A DNA stretch of 64,000 nucleotides, taken from contig CATKHK010000077.1 of NCBI GenBank assembly GCA_949751835.1, positions 62,001 through 126,000 of the forward strand, given 5' to 3'. Source of the stretch: Blepharisma japonicum. Its lineage: Eukaryota; Ciliophora; Heterotrichea; Heterotrichida; Blepharismidae. Shown here in pieces: positions 42,333-54,000 of the stretch (its first letter is position 1; each line of letters begins with the position of its first letter). The translations under genes were made by a program, and so were the position numbers. The notes beneath the pieces were generated by a model. It did not search any database. It was not told the DNA's origin and was given only the letters and a program-made list of their open reading frames with translations.

Positions 42333-43487
42333 TTAATTATTAAAGATTTTATTTTCATATAAGAAATCTAATAGAAATCTGCGGAATTTGTTAGAATTTT
42401 TGTTGGAAACCTCTTCTGTGAGACCTAGTGTGAAATTTTTCACATGCATAAGCATATAAACTGCTGAATCAATTTCTTCAAAGTCGTTATCTTCTTCAGC
42501 ATTGACAAATGAGAAGTAATTCCTAGCTGATTCTTTAATTTCCTGATTTTTATAATATTTCATTTCCCTTTTAAAAAACTCAAAAAACGAATTAAATGTG
42601 TCTTCTGAATACGTAAAAGATCTAGTAGGATCTAAATAATTTACTTGCCTTTCTCTTAAATTGACTACTAATAATGTCCAGAATCCAACAAAAACTGGAA
42701 ATAATAAGAAATCATGCTTAAAAATATTTTGGCTCACATGAAAATCTTCAGAGTTACTGAAGACTTTTTTTGATAATTCTATTGAGGAGACAAAAACCCT
42801 GTCATAAATTTTATCTGTGTTTTTTCTGTCTTGATTTTTTAGTTTGTAAATACTCAGCACAGTATTTACAACTTTAAAAGAAATTTGTACAAAAGGCTGC
42901 AAAGTTGATAATTCGTCACGAGAAAGCTCATAATTTTTCGTGTGGATCAAAATTTCTGTTGGATCTTTGAAATGGTCAAAAACAGAGCTTCGGAAGTGGT
43001 CCTTAGGATCTTGGAATTTTGAAGGAAAATCAAGCTTTATTGGACAATTTGAAATTATACTGGACTCTCTTGTACTTCGTGCTAACAGATCAGGAGTTTT
43101 AGCAGGTATTCGATTTGTGAGGCATGGCGAATATCTATCTAACAGTCTTGGCGATTCCATATAAGGAGATGGAGCCCTTTGTGTAAGGGAAGGGGATAAT
43201 CTGCCTGACAAAGACGGAATTTCGTGTCCTTTTGATTGTAAAAATTTGGGGAGAGATTTTAATTTTAGATTAGTTATGCTTGAGATTTTTGAAAATGGGG
43301 AAGACTGAGCTTGTTTTAAAGATTTTTCGACGCTGCTTCTATCTGAAGTTCTTGATAGGACAGGAGCTGTTTTTGAGGAGCCTGCTGATCTTTTCATATT
43401 AGATGAGCTTGAGTGAAGTGAAAATCTTTGTGCCATTATCGTTATATTGTAATACTGGATTTTAAAAGATATTATGAATATTCTCAT
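42333..43487 (-). CDS. Ulp1/SENP-fold pseudoprotease
   Basis: Up to 384 aa; ATG at codon 18 (MAQRFSLHSSSSN) is an alternative start. The first ~150 residues are Ser/Pro-rich and disordered. From about 185 the chain follows the Ulp1 C48 fold: helical LQPFVQISFKVVNTVLSIYK, then FPVFVGFWTLLVVNLRERQ and VNYLDP, then EEIDSAVYMLMHVKNF. In active SUMO proteases these blocks hold the catalytic His before WTL, the Asp in YLD and the Cys in DCG. Here the His is Phe269, the Asp is kept (Asp286) and the Cys is Ser341. It probably binds SUMO/ubiquitin-like proteins without cleaving them. Its stop lies 4 nt before the next gene. Confidence 0.75.
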   Translation of the reverse strand: MRIFIISFKIQYYNITIMAQRFSLHSSSSNMKRSAGSSKTAPVLSRTSDRSSVEKSLKQAQSSPFSKISSITNLKLKSLPKFLQSKGHEIPSLSGRLSPSLTQRAPSPYMESPRLLDRYSPCLTNRIPAKTPDLLARSTRESSIISNCPIKLDFPSKFQDPKDHFRSSVFDHFKDPTEILIHTKNYELSRDELSTLQPFVQISFKVVNTVLSIYKLKNQDRKNTDKIYDRVFVSSIELSKKVFSNSEDFHVSQNIFKHDFLLFPVFVGFWTLLVVNLRERQVNYLDPTRSFTYSEDTFNSFFEFFKREMKYYKNQEIKESARNYFSFVNAEEDNDFEEIDSAVYMLMHVKNFTLGLTEEVSNKNSNKFRRFLLDFLYENKIFNN

Positions 43488-43734
43488 GAAGTTTTAAGGA
43501 ATTATGTGTTAGTTTTCCTTACTAAATAATAATAATATAATTGGGAAAATTATTTTATGCCATTAATTTTAATCAGTAATGTTTTGAAGCTGAATAATAT
43601 TTTGAGAACAAAATCTTATTATTTGGCTTTAAAAGAAAAATAAACTAACCTTTTAAGCTAGCAAAAACTAGTTGTTTTACTTGAGATTTCTTGAAAATTT
43701 AAAATTATTTTTAATCATTTAAAATTTTAAATTT

Positions 43735-45258
43735 TTAATTAAATTGGTTTGGCTTATAAGTAGTTATCCGAGGTCTAAAAGTGCAGCCTTCAACTTCATT
43801 ATCGTAATTTTGCTGTTTTTGATATTCCAGCTTAGCTTGTGTTATTTGCCTTATCTCCAACTGCCTTTCATACATATCTGCTCCTTCAAAGCTTGTCATC
43901 GATAATGATTTTTTCTTCAATGATTTACTTTCTTCAATTATTGGCTTCTTTTTAATAGTAATAAGATTTTTATCTGTGTTGCATAGCAATTTGCATAAAT
44001 TGTCCATAGATTCACAGAATTCTCCAAAGCTTAGCTTTTGGTTTATTGATTGAAGCTCTTCTAAAAATGGCCTTATAATTTTATAAACATCTTTTTCTAT
44101 ATTTTCAATGTTAACGTTTTCATAGGTAATTTCTCCTTGAGAATCTGGAGAAAGTTGTTGATAAATATCAAAATATCTTTCAATTTTAGTTTTTTGAAGA
44201 ATTTTATTTGATCTCGCCTTACTCTCCATCTCTATTGGCTGATGAGGAAATTCTTGCGGCTGAGGGCTTTTTCTTTTCAATCTATACAAAAAATCTCCAA
44301 TAGGTATATCATTCCTATTTCTTTCAATTGTAGGTGGTCTTCCAATAGTAGGTTTGAATAGCTCCTGCCCTGTATCTCTATCTATAGGCAACTCCATGAT
44401 TTTTCTTTCATAATCAAGCCTTTCTTCCACATATTTTTTCGATAAAAGCAACCTTTCCACTACATCTTCATTATTACTAGAATTACTAATAATATTTGGC
44501 CGAAAAGTGCATACTTTTTTTAAGCTATATAAATCTTACTATTGCTTCGCCAATTCTTCCCTTTTCTTTTTCAAATCATAAGCTTCATTATATAAATCAG
44601 TAAATTTATCTTCAGATGCCGGCCTACTTCTATTTAAAATCTGCTTGCTCATAGGATTAACCGTCGGAGTAAAGGTACACTCTCTTTGGTCAATTGCATA
44701 TTGGAGCTCTTTTTCCTGGTCAATTTTAAGTAGCCTTAATCTCTCTTTTTCATATAAATATTCTGCTAAGTGTCTATGTCTTCTTTTATTATTTGAAGGA
44801 AATTCACTAATTTTTGGCATAAACGTTAACTCTTTCTTTTCTTTTTCTTCCTCATAATGCCTTTTCTTTTCGTTTTCTTCTTCCAGCTGTTCCATAAACT
44901 CTATGCCTTTATTATAAAGAATTTCCCCAAAATTTGAGTTTGAAGCTTTTTTCAGTTTATTGGCTGCCTGGATTCTTTCATAAACAGGCTTCATTGTAGC
45001 AGGATTCGCCTTTGCCTGAGCAATCTCAGCTGCCTTTTCATGCTCTTCTACCAGCAAACCGATTTGGATCGCAATTTGTTCAGAGAGTCGTTTTTCGATT
45101 ATTTGGTCCAAATTAAATTTCGCTGCAAATTCATGCACAATTTCATCAGGAATATCGTTTTCATGGATAATTAGCCTTTCTTTTCCTACTTTTCCTAGCT
45201 CAATGTGCATTATTAAAATTTCCTTTCCTTTTCCATTCGAGAAATTTTCTTGTTCCAT
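43735..45258 (-). CDS. coiled-coil protein with repeated F-x-P-x-I motifs
   Basis: 502 aa after one intron (44525-44539). Exons 45258-44540 and 44524-43735. A short motif recurs: LTFMPKISEF, CTFTPTVNP, CTFRPNIIS, LFKPTIGRPP and CTFRPRITTY, each separated by charged helices (KKKREELAKQ, KKYVEERLDYERKIM). Such FxP repeats occur in protist cytoskeletal and flagellar proteins. The helix EITYENVNIENIEKDVYKII suggests an EF-hand-like region. Without splicing the gene reads as two proteins. Gene 45281-45925 lies upstream on the same strand with a 22-nt gap. Confidence 0.8.
44525..44539 (-). other. 15-nt intron
   Basis: GTAAGATTTATATAG on the minus strand. The apparent TAG stop straddles the 5' splice site; splicing gives LAKQYLKKVCTFRPNI, restoring an FxP motif. 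Confidence 0.9.
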
Positions 45259-45280
45259 ATATAATATTAATAATTTAACA

Positions 45281-45925
45281 TTAAATTAAATGCTTTTTAC
45301 TGTGCCGCTTCAGTTTTGAAGTCCTTGATTTAATCACTACACTGAGATTTCCTAATTCTTCGATAAATTCTGAAGTAATTTGTCTTTGTTGGGGTGTTAG
45401 AACGGACGTGAGCTCTTTAGGCTTGGAGCTAGACCGTGATAAGGCGCTTTGTTGAGTATAGGCAGTTCCTTCTGTAAGAATTTGCATTCTTGTGCCTACT
45501 AGATTACGTGAGCGATTGATTTTTTCGATTTCTGAGGATAATTTTTGGATTGAGAGCTGCTGTGAATTGTTTTGGTATTTAAGTTCGCTGTTTTGTTTTA
45601 ATAAATTTTTATTTTCTTCTTTTAAAATCAACAATTCACGCTGTAAGCGTTTATTATCTTGCTCAACAAATTTTAATTGTTTTAGGATCGACTGCTTGTT
45701 TTGTTCTGAATAATGGACTGAATCTGACTGCTTTTGAAAGGAATCTTCGTTATATGAAAGATCAATTTTTTTCTGCTTCTGGGGAGAGTTATTTTGTCGA
45801 ACTTTTGGGGTAATAGAAGAAGATCGTCCTGGGTTAAGAGAAAGTGCTTGGAGGATTAAGGAATTTATTTCTACACGGTCTGAATTCATTCTATTGCTTG
45901 AATTTGATAAGGAGTCTCTTCTCAT
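45281..45925 (-). CDS. coiled-coil protein (214 aa)
   Basis: Ser- and Asn-rich N-terminus (MRRDSLSNSSNRMNSD), then a strong coiled coil at about 78-140 (LKFVEQDNKRLQRELLILKE, ENKNLLKQNSELKYQNN), a Ser-rich linker and a basic C-terminal helix (SVVIKSRTSKLKRHSKK). No intron or TGA is needed. Not recognised. It stands in a minus-strand series with 43735-45258, only 22 nt apart, so the 3' UTR of one must nearly touch the 5' UTR of the next. Confidence 0.75.
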   Translation of the reverse strand: MRRDSLSNSSNRMNSDRVEINSLILQALSLNPGRSSSITPKVRQNNSPQKQKKIDLSYNEDSFQKQSDSVHYSEQNKQSILKQLKFVEQDNKRLQRELLILKEENKNLLKQNSELKYQNNSQQLSIQKLSSEIEKINRSRNLVGTRMQILTEGTAYTQQSALSRSSSKPKELTSVLTPQQRQITSEFIEELGNLSVVIKSRTSKLKRHSKKHLI

Positions 45926-46383
45926 AGTCTGTTAATGTGTAAAGAAAAATTATATTAATTTTTATATCAAAAATTGTTACTTAAAAGGAGCTTAATATTA
46001 TTCTGATAATTTGAGGATTTATAAACTTTTATTTTTCTTTCTCTTTTGCTTTCACCTTCTAAATCTTTCTTTTAAAACTGTTTTGAGGGATTTAATTTTT
46101 TAATTGATTTTCTTTTATTGAGAATATAAAAGGATATCATGTTATGAGTTTTTGTATCTTTTAATACTTCTATTTATACTCAAAATCCTTTTACTTTTCA
46201 TAGACTTTTTATCCAATTATTACCTGAATTTGAATCACAACTCATTATTTACTGTTTATCATTTAAAAAATCATCGATATTATCATACAACCATTTAATC
46301 ACTAAAAAAGTGCTCCTTATATTAGCCAATTACTATAATCTCTACTATTAAGATTAGTAAATTTAGATCAATAAATTATGATC
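45926..46383. other. AT-rich spacer
   Basis: Pyrimidine-rich (plus strand) near 46030-46080; otherwise nothing recognised. Confidence 0.5.
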
Positions 46384-47454
46384 TTATGGATCGTAAGTTC
46401 TGTCATGTCCTCCATACCAGCCGTGAAGATGCTCGTCAATGGTCAAATCAACCTTGGCTTGATAGTCTTGCAAGATTCTCATCAAATTCTGAGGGAATGA
46501 CACAGGTTTTACCTTCAAGTCTTCAATTTTCAATGCGTCCTTTGATACAACGATGTCCATTTGGCTTTCTTCTACATCATTTAAGCTCATATGTCTTGAA
46601 AGCCCATGAGTATGAGGCATATATTGAATAAATTTATGGGCTGTCCTATAAGGAATTGATCTTACTTTTGGTGGTTTGCCAAGCTTATTATAGACGATTT
46701 CCATGATTTCTCTATAAGAATACACATTTGGGCCGCCAAGCTCATAAGTTTTTCCTATGGTTTCAGGCATTCTTAGAGCATTCATTATACAGTGTCCTAT
46801 ATCTTGATAATAAATTGGTTGTCTTAGTTCTTTGGCGTCATCAATAACTGGTAGAAAATCAACCATCTGCTGAAACAGTCCCATCCTAGTTATGTAGTTA
46901 TCAAATTCCCCAAAAATTGTAGTAGGTCTTAAAATCGTCACATTAGGGTAGGCAGCTTTGACTTCTTGTTCGCCATGCCATTTGGTTTGAAGACGTGGCG
47001 ATGTGCTTGCTGGGTCACAGCCGACTGCTGAAAAGTGGATGAGTCTTAAAATGTCTGGATTTCTTGCGCAGGCTTCTGCAATTCTTCTTGGAACAGTGAC
47101 ATTAGACTCGTAAAGAGTATCATAGTCTCTTATATAGTTGTAGCCTCCAATTGTATTGATAACTACATTAGCGTTATCTAGGACTTGATCTAGGATATCT
47201 GGGTCCTTTAAATCGAGCTGCTGTCTGAAAGAAATAAACTTGAAATTTCCAACTCTTAGATAGTCAACCCATTTTGAAGATGTTCTGCATGGGATTAAGA
47301 CTTGAGAATGGATTTGGGTTAAAAGGCCTATAGCTGATCGAGCCACTTGTGAGCTGGATCCAAAAACGACAGCTTTGATCATGGAATTTGAGGAACGATC
47401 ATTCACGTGGAGAATTGAGGATTTGATAGTCCTTCTCATAGCTGCTGATATCAT
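46384..47454 (-). CDS. NDUFA9-like complex I subunit (atypical SDR)
   Basis: 356 aa. The N-terminus MISAAMRRTIKSSILHVN is a plausible mitochondrial presequence. The Rossmann domain follows NDUFA9 order: AVVFGSSSQVARSAIG, QVLIPCRTSSKW, VVINTIGGYNYIRDYDTLYE, RLIHFSAVGCDP, ILRPTTIFGEFDNYI, QPIYYQDIGHCIMNAL and TYELGGPNVYSYREI. NDUFA9 is an accessory subunit near the ubiquinone pocket of respiratory complex I and binds NADPH. The glycine-rich loop, normally GATGFLGRY in this family, is GSSSQVARS here, so nucleotide binding may differ. Start could be Met1 or Met6. Confidence 0.9.
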   Translation of the reverse strand: MISAAMRRTIKSSILHVNDRSSNSMIKAVVFGSSSQVARSAIGLLTQIHSQVLIPCRTSSKWVDYLRVGNFKFISFRQQLDLKDPDILDQVLDNANVVINTIGGYNYIRDYDTLYESNVTVPRRIAEACARNPDILRLIHFSAVGCDPASTSPRLQTKWHGEQEVKAAYPNVTILRPTTIFGEFDNYITRMGLFQQMVDFLPVIDDAKELRQPIYYQDIGHCIMNALRMPETIGKTYELGGPNVYSYREIMEIVYNKLGKPPKVRSIPYRTAHKFIQYMPHTHGLSRHMSLNDVEESQMDIVVSKDALKIEDLKVKPVSFPQNLMRILQDYQAKVDLTIDEHLHGWYGGHDRTYDP

Positions 47455-47756
47455 TTTATATGAGAATTATAATAAGTTTATGATGATTATTAAATTTGGT
47501 GGCGAAATATTGAAATTGACAGATAAAGATTATAAGCAAGAGTGGAAAGGTATTTTTAATTAAAATAAAACAATTTAAATAAAGAAATTAGAAAAAAGAA
47601 ATAAAGAAAATTAAAGATAATGATAGCAGCTTTAATTTTTTGGAAAAATTATTATTAATTAGATTATTTTATTTAATTTTTATAAAATAAAGAAACTGTT
47701 TATAAAGTTCTCTTGAATTTCTAATTTTTCATATACTTAATATTTCATAAATAAGT
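47455..47756. other. divergent AT-rich spacer
   Basis: Between NDUFA9-like and the Rdx/WW gene; nothing specific recognised. Confidence 0.5.
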
Positions 47757-50700
47757 ATGACAGACCGTTTACCAGGAAAGTATCTTGAAAGACTTCACAC
47801 AAAGCCTTGATTCCACAGCGGCCATGTTCCTGAAATTAAATATTCCTACAGCGTTTCAGGCCTTACACCTTCTCACTATCCTATTAAACCAAGATCAAGA
47901 CCTCCAGGTGCTTCAGCTGATAAGGATCCAAGAACTCCTAAAAAGATTTTTGCAAACGCTGATGATCCAAGACCCCCTATCAACTTTCGAGAGTTTCGCG
48001 AATACTCTTTTCTTAGAGAAAATGAAGTAATTGTAACTATCGAGCATTGTGACAACTGTGAATCACATTTAGAGACAACAAGGCATGACCCTGCAAAATA
48101 TTCAAGTTTCGCACAATCTATCAAATCTGGAGTCTTAACGAGATTCCCAATGGTAAAAGTCCTTATAAAGCCAATATCAAAATGTGATGAAAATACGACA
48201 AATCAAAGAATGGGAGCATTTGAGGTGCAAATCTGCAGCAAAATCAAAGGAATTATTAAAAAAGACTCACTTCACTCAAAACTTGCGACCAGAAAGTGGC
48301 CTGACATCAGAGAAGTCATAGGGAAAATGGCTAACTACTTGCCAACTTGTCAGTTATTCGTGACTATTTATGATTATAGTGATCAAGAAAAATTCTTAAA
48401 AGGAATAAAAGTAATTGTCAGACCTAAAGCGCTCCCTATCGCAATCCCATCAATATCAAGGCCAAAAAGCGCCAACTTTTCCTCCATGAGGCCTCAATCT
48501 GCAGGGGCTATGTCAGTCAGATTTTCCTCAAGAAAAAATTCCCGCCCTACCTCCCACATCAGTTCTAAGCCTAAACCTTCAGATTCTATATCCTATGAAA
48601 GAACTACAGACCGTGATGGTTCCTGCCTATTCGCAAATATTCCTCTCGATATCTACGAAATTGAGGTCGTAGAAACCAAAGAATTCAAAGGCGCCACCAA
48701 GCTTTTCAATACTTTTGAAGAGCCTTTACAAAATTCCAGCCTAAATGTCTATATAGCAGTTCAGTCAAGAGAAATTTCTGCTATAAAAATTGTACTAAAA
48801 GATCCAGAGCTAAGGACAGAAATTGCAGGGGCAATGGTGAGGATTTCTAGAGGGACTGGAGAAATGTATTTTGTGCCAGAAATGAATAGGGGTATTTATG
48901 AGCTGTCAATTCCGAAAGGAAATTATGATTTAAGCATACAAGCTGAAGGGTATCAAGAAATAGTGAAAAGTTTGCAAGCAAATCAAGCAGAAATTGTGAT
49001 GACTGAGTTGATGAGGTCGAGGGAAAGCAGAGAAGTACAGGTTATGACTTATGATGGGCTGAGTGGAGAGCCTTTAGGATCAGTTTATTTAGAGCTGAAG
49101 ATTAACCAAACTACTTCACCTTTGGAAGGCTTGGCGAAGCAAGGAACTTATACATATATTTTAGATGAAGTAGGGATATTTACGTTATTAGCTTCAAAAC
49201 AAGGTTATATGGATGCTACAGTTACACTGAAGGTTGCCACAAAAGGAAATACTATAATTGCAGTAGGATTAATCCCAATACCAAGACCAGAGCTTTCTTA
49301 TATAGTATTTTCATGGACTCGCTGTAGCGATGATTTAGAAATTGAGGCTTTAGGAGACAATATACTTTTATCTTTGCGGTCACCTAATGGAAAAGGCTGC
49401 CAATTTATTGATATGCTAAAATCTCATGGAATCGCGACCATTTGTCTGACCCCAGAATGTGATAATTTAAGAATAGTTGCCAAATTATTATCAAAAGAGC
49501 TGTTAGAAGGAAAAGATAATGATAATTCACCATTATTAAGTTCTGGGTTTAGTGTAAATTATTATACAAGGCAAAGGCAAGAGTCTAATATAATTCCAAG
49601 TTATGGCAGAGGAGATCGGTGGGATATTGGAGTTTATATGAAAGAAAAAAGTGATTTTATAGAAACCAATGTAATTTCTGATAAAAAACTTACACATTGG
49701 GCAGACTTTTTTTCTGCATTTTATGAAATCATAAACTTAGCTCAGAGCTCTGATTCAATACCTGCAGTTTTTGGGTTCGAACAAAGCGGGGTTACAAAGC
49801 AGACAGAATATGGAAGAGATAAATTCGTGTCACCTGAAATTGTCAGAAAAATTTTGTCATCAGTATGCAATGAAGACGAGCTTCAATATGCTATGAAAAG
49901 TTTAATTACACCTAATGGAGTCAGTTTGGCACAGATTAAAAAAAGATATGAAAAGAATAGGAAATTCCAACTGCAAAAACCATCAAGATTCCAATCAATT
50001 GATACTTATGCACGATTTTTAGGAATGGATCCAATTGAAGATAAATCGTACTATTGGATCGCAGAAGAAGCGCTGCATTCAAACTTGCCTGAGGGATGGG
50101 AAGTATTGATTGATAATAAAGGATCAATTAAATATAGGCACAACCCATCTGGACAGATAAGCTCAGACCATCCGAATCCTAAAGACGAATTTTATAGAAA
50201 TAAATTTTTAGAAGAAAAACAAAAAGCTTCTAGAGAGATAGATATTAGCAGCAAAGAAATATCAAAAGCTTCAGAAGAAATACCAAGATCTATGGAAAGG
50301 TCCAGATCTGAGGAAAGAAAATCAAGCCATGAAGAAAAACACTCAAGCAGCAGCGATGAGGAAGGAGAAGGAAATGTGCAAGAATTCATGGAAATTGTCA
50401 GCAAACAGTGCAAAGAATTAGCTGAGCTTGTAGAAGAAAAAATGAATCAAGCTGTTGAAACAGGAATTGACATTGATATTGAGACTAAAGGAGCTTTATT
50501 AGAAAAAATTGTAGAATATGCAGAAAATTTAGAAAAATTAAAATCAGAAGTTGATGATAAAGAAGCATTGGATTTTGTGAAAAATTGGATTATGGCATTT
50601 GGAAAAATGCATAAAAATTTGATGGATTTTCATGTAGATGTAAGAGTTGTAGAAGAAAACAAGGAGGAAGAAAAGATAGACAAAAAAGACAAAAAGGATA

Positions 50701-50990
50701 AAAAAGACAAAAAGGATAAAAAAGATAAAAAAGATAAAAAAGACAAGAAAGACAAGAAAGATAAGAAAGATAAGAAAGACAAGAAAGAGAAAAAAGAAAA
50801 GAAAGAGAAAAAGAAAGAAAAAAAGAAAGACAAGAAGAAGCATAGCAGAAGTTCTAGCAGCTCTAGCAGTTCTAGCAGCTCTAGTAGTTCAAGCAGCTCA
50901 AGTAGCTCTAAATCGAAATCTCCTAAAGAAGAGTCTCGATATGAAAACGAGCAGTTTGATGAAAGCTATAATGAAGAGAGATCTGTTTAG
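47757..50990 (+). CDS. Rdx-like, WW-domain and KKD/Ser-repeat protein, probably ciliary
   Basis: 1077 aa; ATG at 47757 with one TGA as Trp (TKPWFHSG). An N-terminal domain (about 90-195) resembles the SelW/SelT-type Rdx fold: VIVTIEHCDNCESH with a CxxC, then MGAFEVQICSK and LHSKLATRKWPD. The middle contains beta-rich repeats like carboxypeptidase-regulatory domains (AGAMVRISRGTGEMYFVPE, YDLSIQAEGYQEI). Near 755-785 there is a WW domain (LPEGWEVLIDNKGSIKYRHN) preceded by YYWIAEEAL, the arrangement found in CEP164-type ciliary proteins. The tail has a KKD run, a Ser run and an acidic end. Function is unknown; a cilium or basal-body location is inferred. Confidence 0.8.
50679..50840 (+). repeat. 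KKD tandem coding repeat
   Basis: Repeated 9-nt units of the GACAAAAAG/GATAAAAAA type encoding DKK, with EKK variants at the 3' end. Confidence 0.9.
50844..50909 (+). repeat. serine-codon tandem repeat
   Basis: Alternating AGC/TCT/AGT codons encode an almost pure Ser run after the KKD block. Confidence 0.9.
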
Positions 50991-51018
50991 TCTAAAAATA
51001 TTTAAAACGCCTTTTCAA

Positions 51019-54000
51019 TTATAATTTGTTTAAAATATCAATAGTTTCACTCAGTAAATGGTCTAATACGATATCTCCTAGGTCCAACTTCAGCTGTGTT
51101 TCTTCGAACTCATAATTAGCCCATACCTGATCTTTTTCTAAAATATCTTCAGCAAGCACGATTCCAAGTTTTTCTTCCCTGTCTTGCTGCAAAAGTACCT
51201 CATCTACCATTCCATTAGACATTACCATGTGGTCTTTTGGAATTGTGCCAATACCTGATTGTGAAAAATCAACAATTTTGCTTGTGATTTCTTTGAAAAT
51301 AGTTTCTAAATTAATATCTTGGTATTTTGTGTATCTATTTGTATAACTTCATGGCATAGGAAAACAGTTTGTTCCATATGGTCTATAATTTTGTAGCAAT
51401 TCATTTACATTATCAAAAATCATTCGATTATGAATATGCTCTGACTCTGTAATCACATGCAAAATATGAGGTGATAAGTTTGCTCTTGCAGAAATTTCTC
51501 CTCTATTTTGTTCAATTCTTATATACATCCCTAAATCTAATATTGATGTATTCGGAATTTTTTCAAGCTCAATAAAAGTCCCTATTTCAGTATCCTGCAT
51601 TTTTGCGAGCATTAAAAGTGGATTTCTTCTCAACGGGGTTTTTAAAGAATTTAAAATATCTTTAGGAGAATTTTTAACAGCATTAAAAAGCTCAGCTAAA
51701 TATTTGCATGTGGCTTCGTTATTTATTTGTGTAAGATGTTCTGTTGAGGATGAAATTGAAGGTAGAGGCAAGTCAGAGACTTTTATTAAGTCTAATAAAG
51801 GAATAGCTACGCTTTCTTTATTATGAAAATCGAGCAAATCTTGGAAAATTACTAAATAAATTTCTTCAATTACTTTTTCTATCATTATTTGCTCAAAGTT
51901 ATTATCCTTCTCAGGAGATTTTGGAAACCCATTTACAGGAGTTGTAGGGGTTACATCATCATCACTGCTATCATAGCCTTGCAAAGGAGCACTAGGTCGA
52001 ACAGGAATTAAATCTGGAGTATGAGTGGGGCTGTCAGCTTTATCAAATTGAAAACACGCAAGTCTTGGAGGTGGCTTAGGGTATTCTTTAAATAAATTTT
52101 TTCCCAATAAATCTTCAGTTTCCATTGGCTTTTCAGGGCTTTGTTTTCTCTTATTTGGGTTAAAAGGAGGAATCTCAGGCAGCGGCGCAAATTTTTGTGG
52201 TGTTTTTGTTGTATTGTGCAATGGAGAATCAAAGCCAACACTAACCACATGCAAATCTTGTGGCTTTACTTCCGGCTTTTTTGGTGTTGTTATTTTTTCA
52301 GGAAATTCAATAAAATCGGTATTTTTGCTTTCCGGGCTTTGAATTGGTGACCATTGTTTTGATAAATTTAGCTTTGTTTCAATTGACTTATTATTTTCCA
52401 AAAATTTAAGTTTTTTCTCTTTCTGCACTTCTGCTTGATTAATGTTGGCAACTAATTTTGGCCTATCTTCTTCATTAGGCATTAATATTAAATCTTTGTC
52501 TTCTTCAAGTCCATATAAAAAGGCTTCAGTCAGCTCATTTCTAGTTTTAGATAATTCTTCATCAAGTTCTTTTTCTAACTCTTGTTCTTCTTGATAAGAT
52601 AAATCTTCAAGTAGGGCAGATTGAATATCAATAGTAGATTTTTCTAAAATATTTTCAACTTTTAGATATGTACGGTTTATCATATCTTTTAAAAGACTTT
52701 CTAAGGATTCAGCGTTATAAGTTCTTTGAGTTAATTGTCGTAAAGAAAGAAGCTCTCGTTGGCGAAGAGTGTCAAGGATTTCTAGGTTTGTTTCTTGCCA
52801 TATAAGTTGTTCTTTAAGAATTTTGCGATACTCTGGGTCTTTTTGTTTATTTTCGCAGCTAATAGAAGAGATGTTTTGGATTTCTTTTATTGGAGTAATG
52901 CTTAAGGATGGCAAATTTTCATTTTTTATTGATACTTCTTTTGGTTCGTTTTCATTGTCAATAATTTCTATATTAATTTCTTTATCATCTATTACTTCTG
53001 CCTTTACTTCCACTACCGGTTTTGGAATAACAGAATTTTCACAATTTTTATCTTGTATATCTATAATCACCTTTTCTTCTTCTTTTTCTTCTTCTTCTTT
53101 TTCTTCTTCATTTTCTTTTATATCTTCCTCGGTTTTTCTATTTATTTCATCTTCAATTAATTTTTTATTTTTTCTTGCAAGGTACCCTCTTGCAGCTGAC
53201 TGGATATTAACTAGAGATTTTTGTTCATTTATCAATTGCTTTTGCATTGACGAATAATTTGTGTTATTAAAAGGAAAATCTGTATCTGTAGTCTGCGATA
53301 TAGGAGAAATATCAATTTTTATATCAGGAATTATATCGATAAGTTTATTCTCGTTCAAATTTTCGCTTTTTCTGTGCATTTTCTTGGATTTTGACATTTT
53401 TGGGGTCCTGCTACTTTTGCTTTCAAATTGGCTTATCAGCTCAGATTTCCTAGCACTTGCTAACTTCTTGATAGTTTCTGCTTTTACCCTTAATAAATCA
53501 AGCTCTTTTAATTCTTTTTTCAACTCATTTTTACTTTTTATTGCTGATCTAGCTGATTTTGTAACATCTGATCGCTTAGATAAGATAATTTCTTGAGTCG
53601 AATTTAAGCTTTTGCAATAGCATATATCATCAGTAAATCTTTCAAGTCGAAATTTTGCTTTATCAGCAGAATTAGTTCTAGTCTTAGTAGAAATTTCTTT
53701 TATTCTTTGCTCTATATCACAGCTGAGCACTCTTCCTGACCCTTTTCAGGCTTTTTTTGGCTTGAATTTTTTCTGCTTGAATTTCAATAAATTATCCATT
53801 CTGATTTGGTTATTTTGATAGCTCAATTCTTCTTTCCTTTTGTCAAAAAAATCTTTTAGCTCTGCTTCTTCTTTTTCTTTCTGGATTCTGTTTGCTTTCG
53901 CCTTTTTAAGAGTTTGACTTACAAGCTTTTCTACCGTCAATGGAGGTTTTTTTGATGAATTTTTTGTTTTTTTTGTTTTTTTGGGAATTTCTTTTTCAGG

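Noticed and set aside
42329-42358. Upstream ATG (MKIKSLIINF) for the aminotransferase
   Set aside because: Would overlap the end of the preceding gene, and the family N-terminus begins at MWKQISKKLEPF.
47757-48200. TGA in the Rdx-like gene as selenocysteine
   Set aside because: The TGA (KPWFHSG) lies outside the CxxC, which has Cys codons; the same TGA-to-Trp reading works across all genes.
50544-50843. Minus-strand frames of repeated Phe/Leu/Ser
   Set aside because: Antisense of the KKD repeat.
50679-50909. Regular short repeats resembling an array
   Set aside because: Coding tandem repeats with no spacers; not a CRISPR array, and the genome is eukaryotic.
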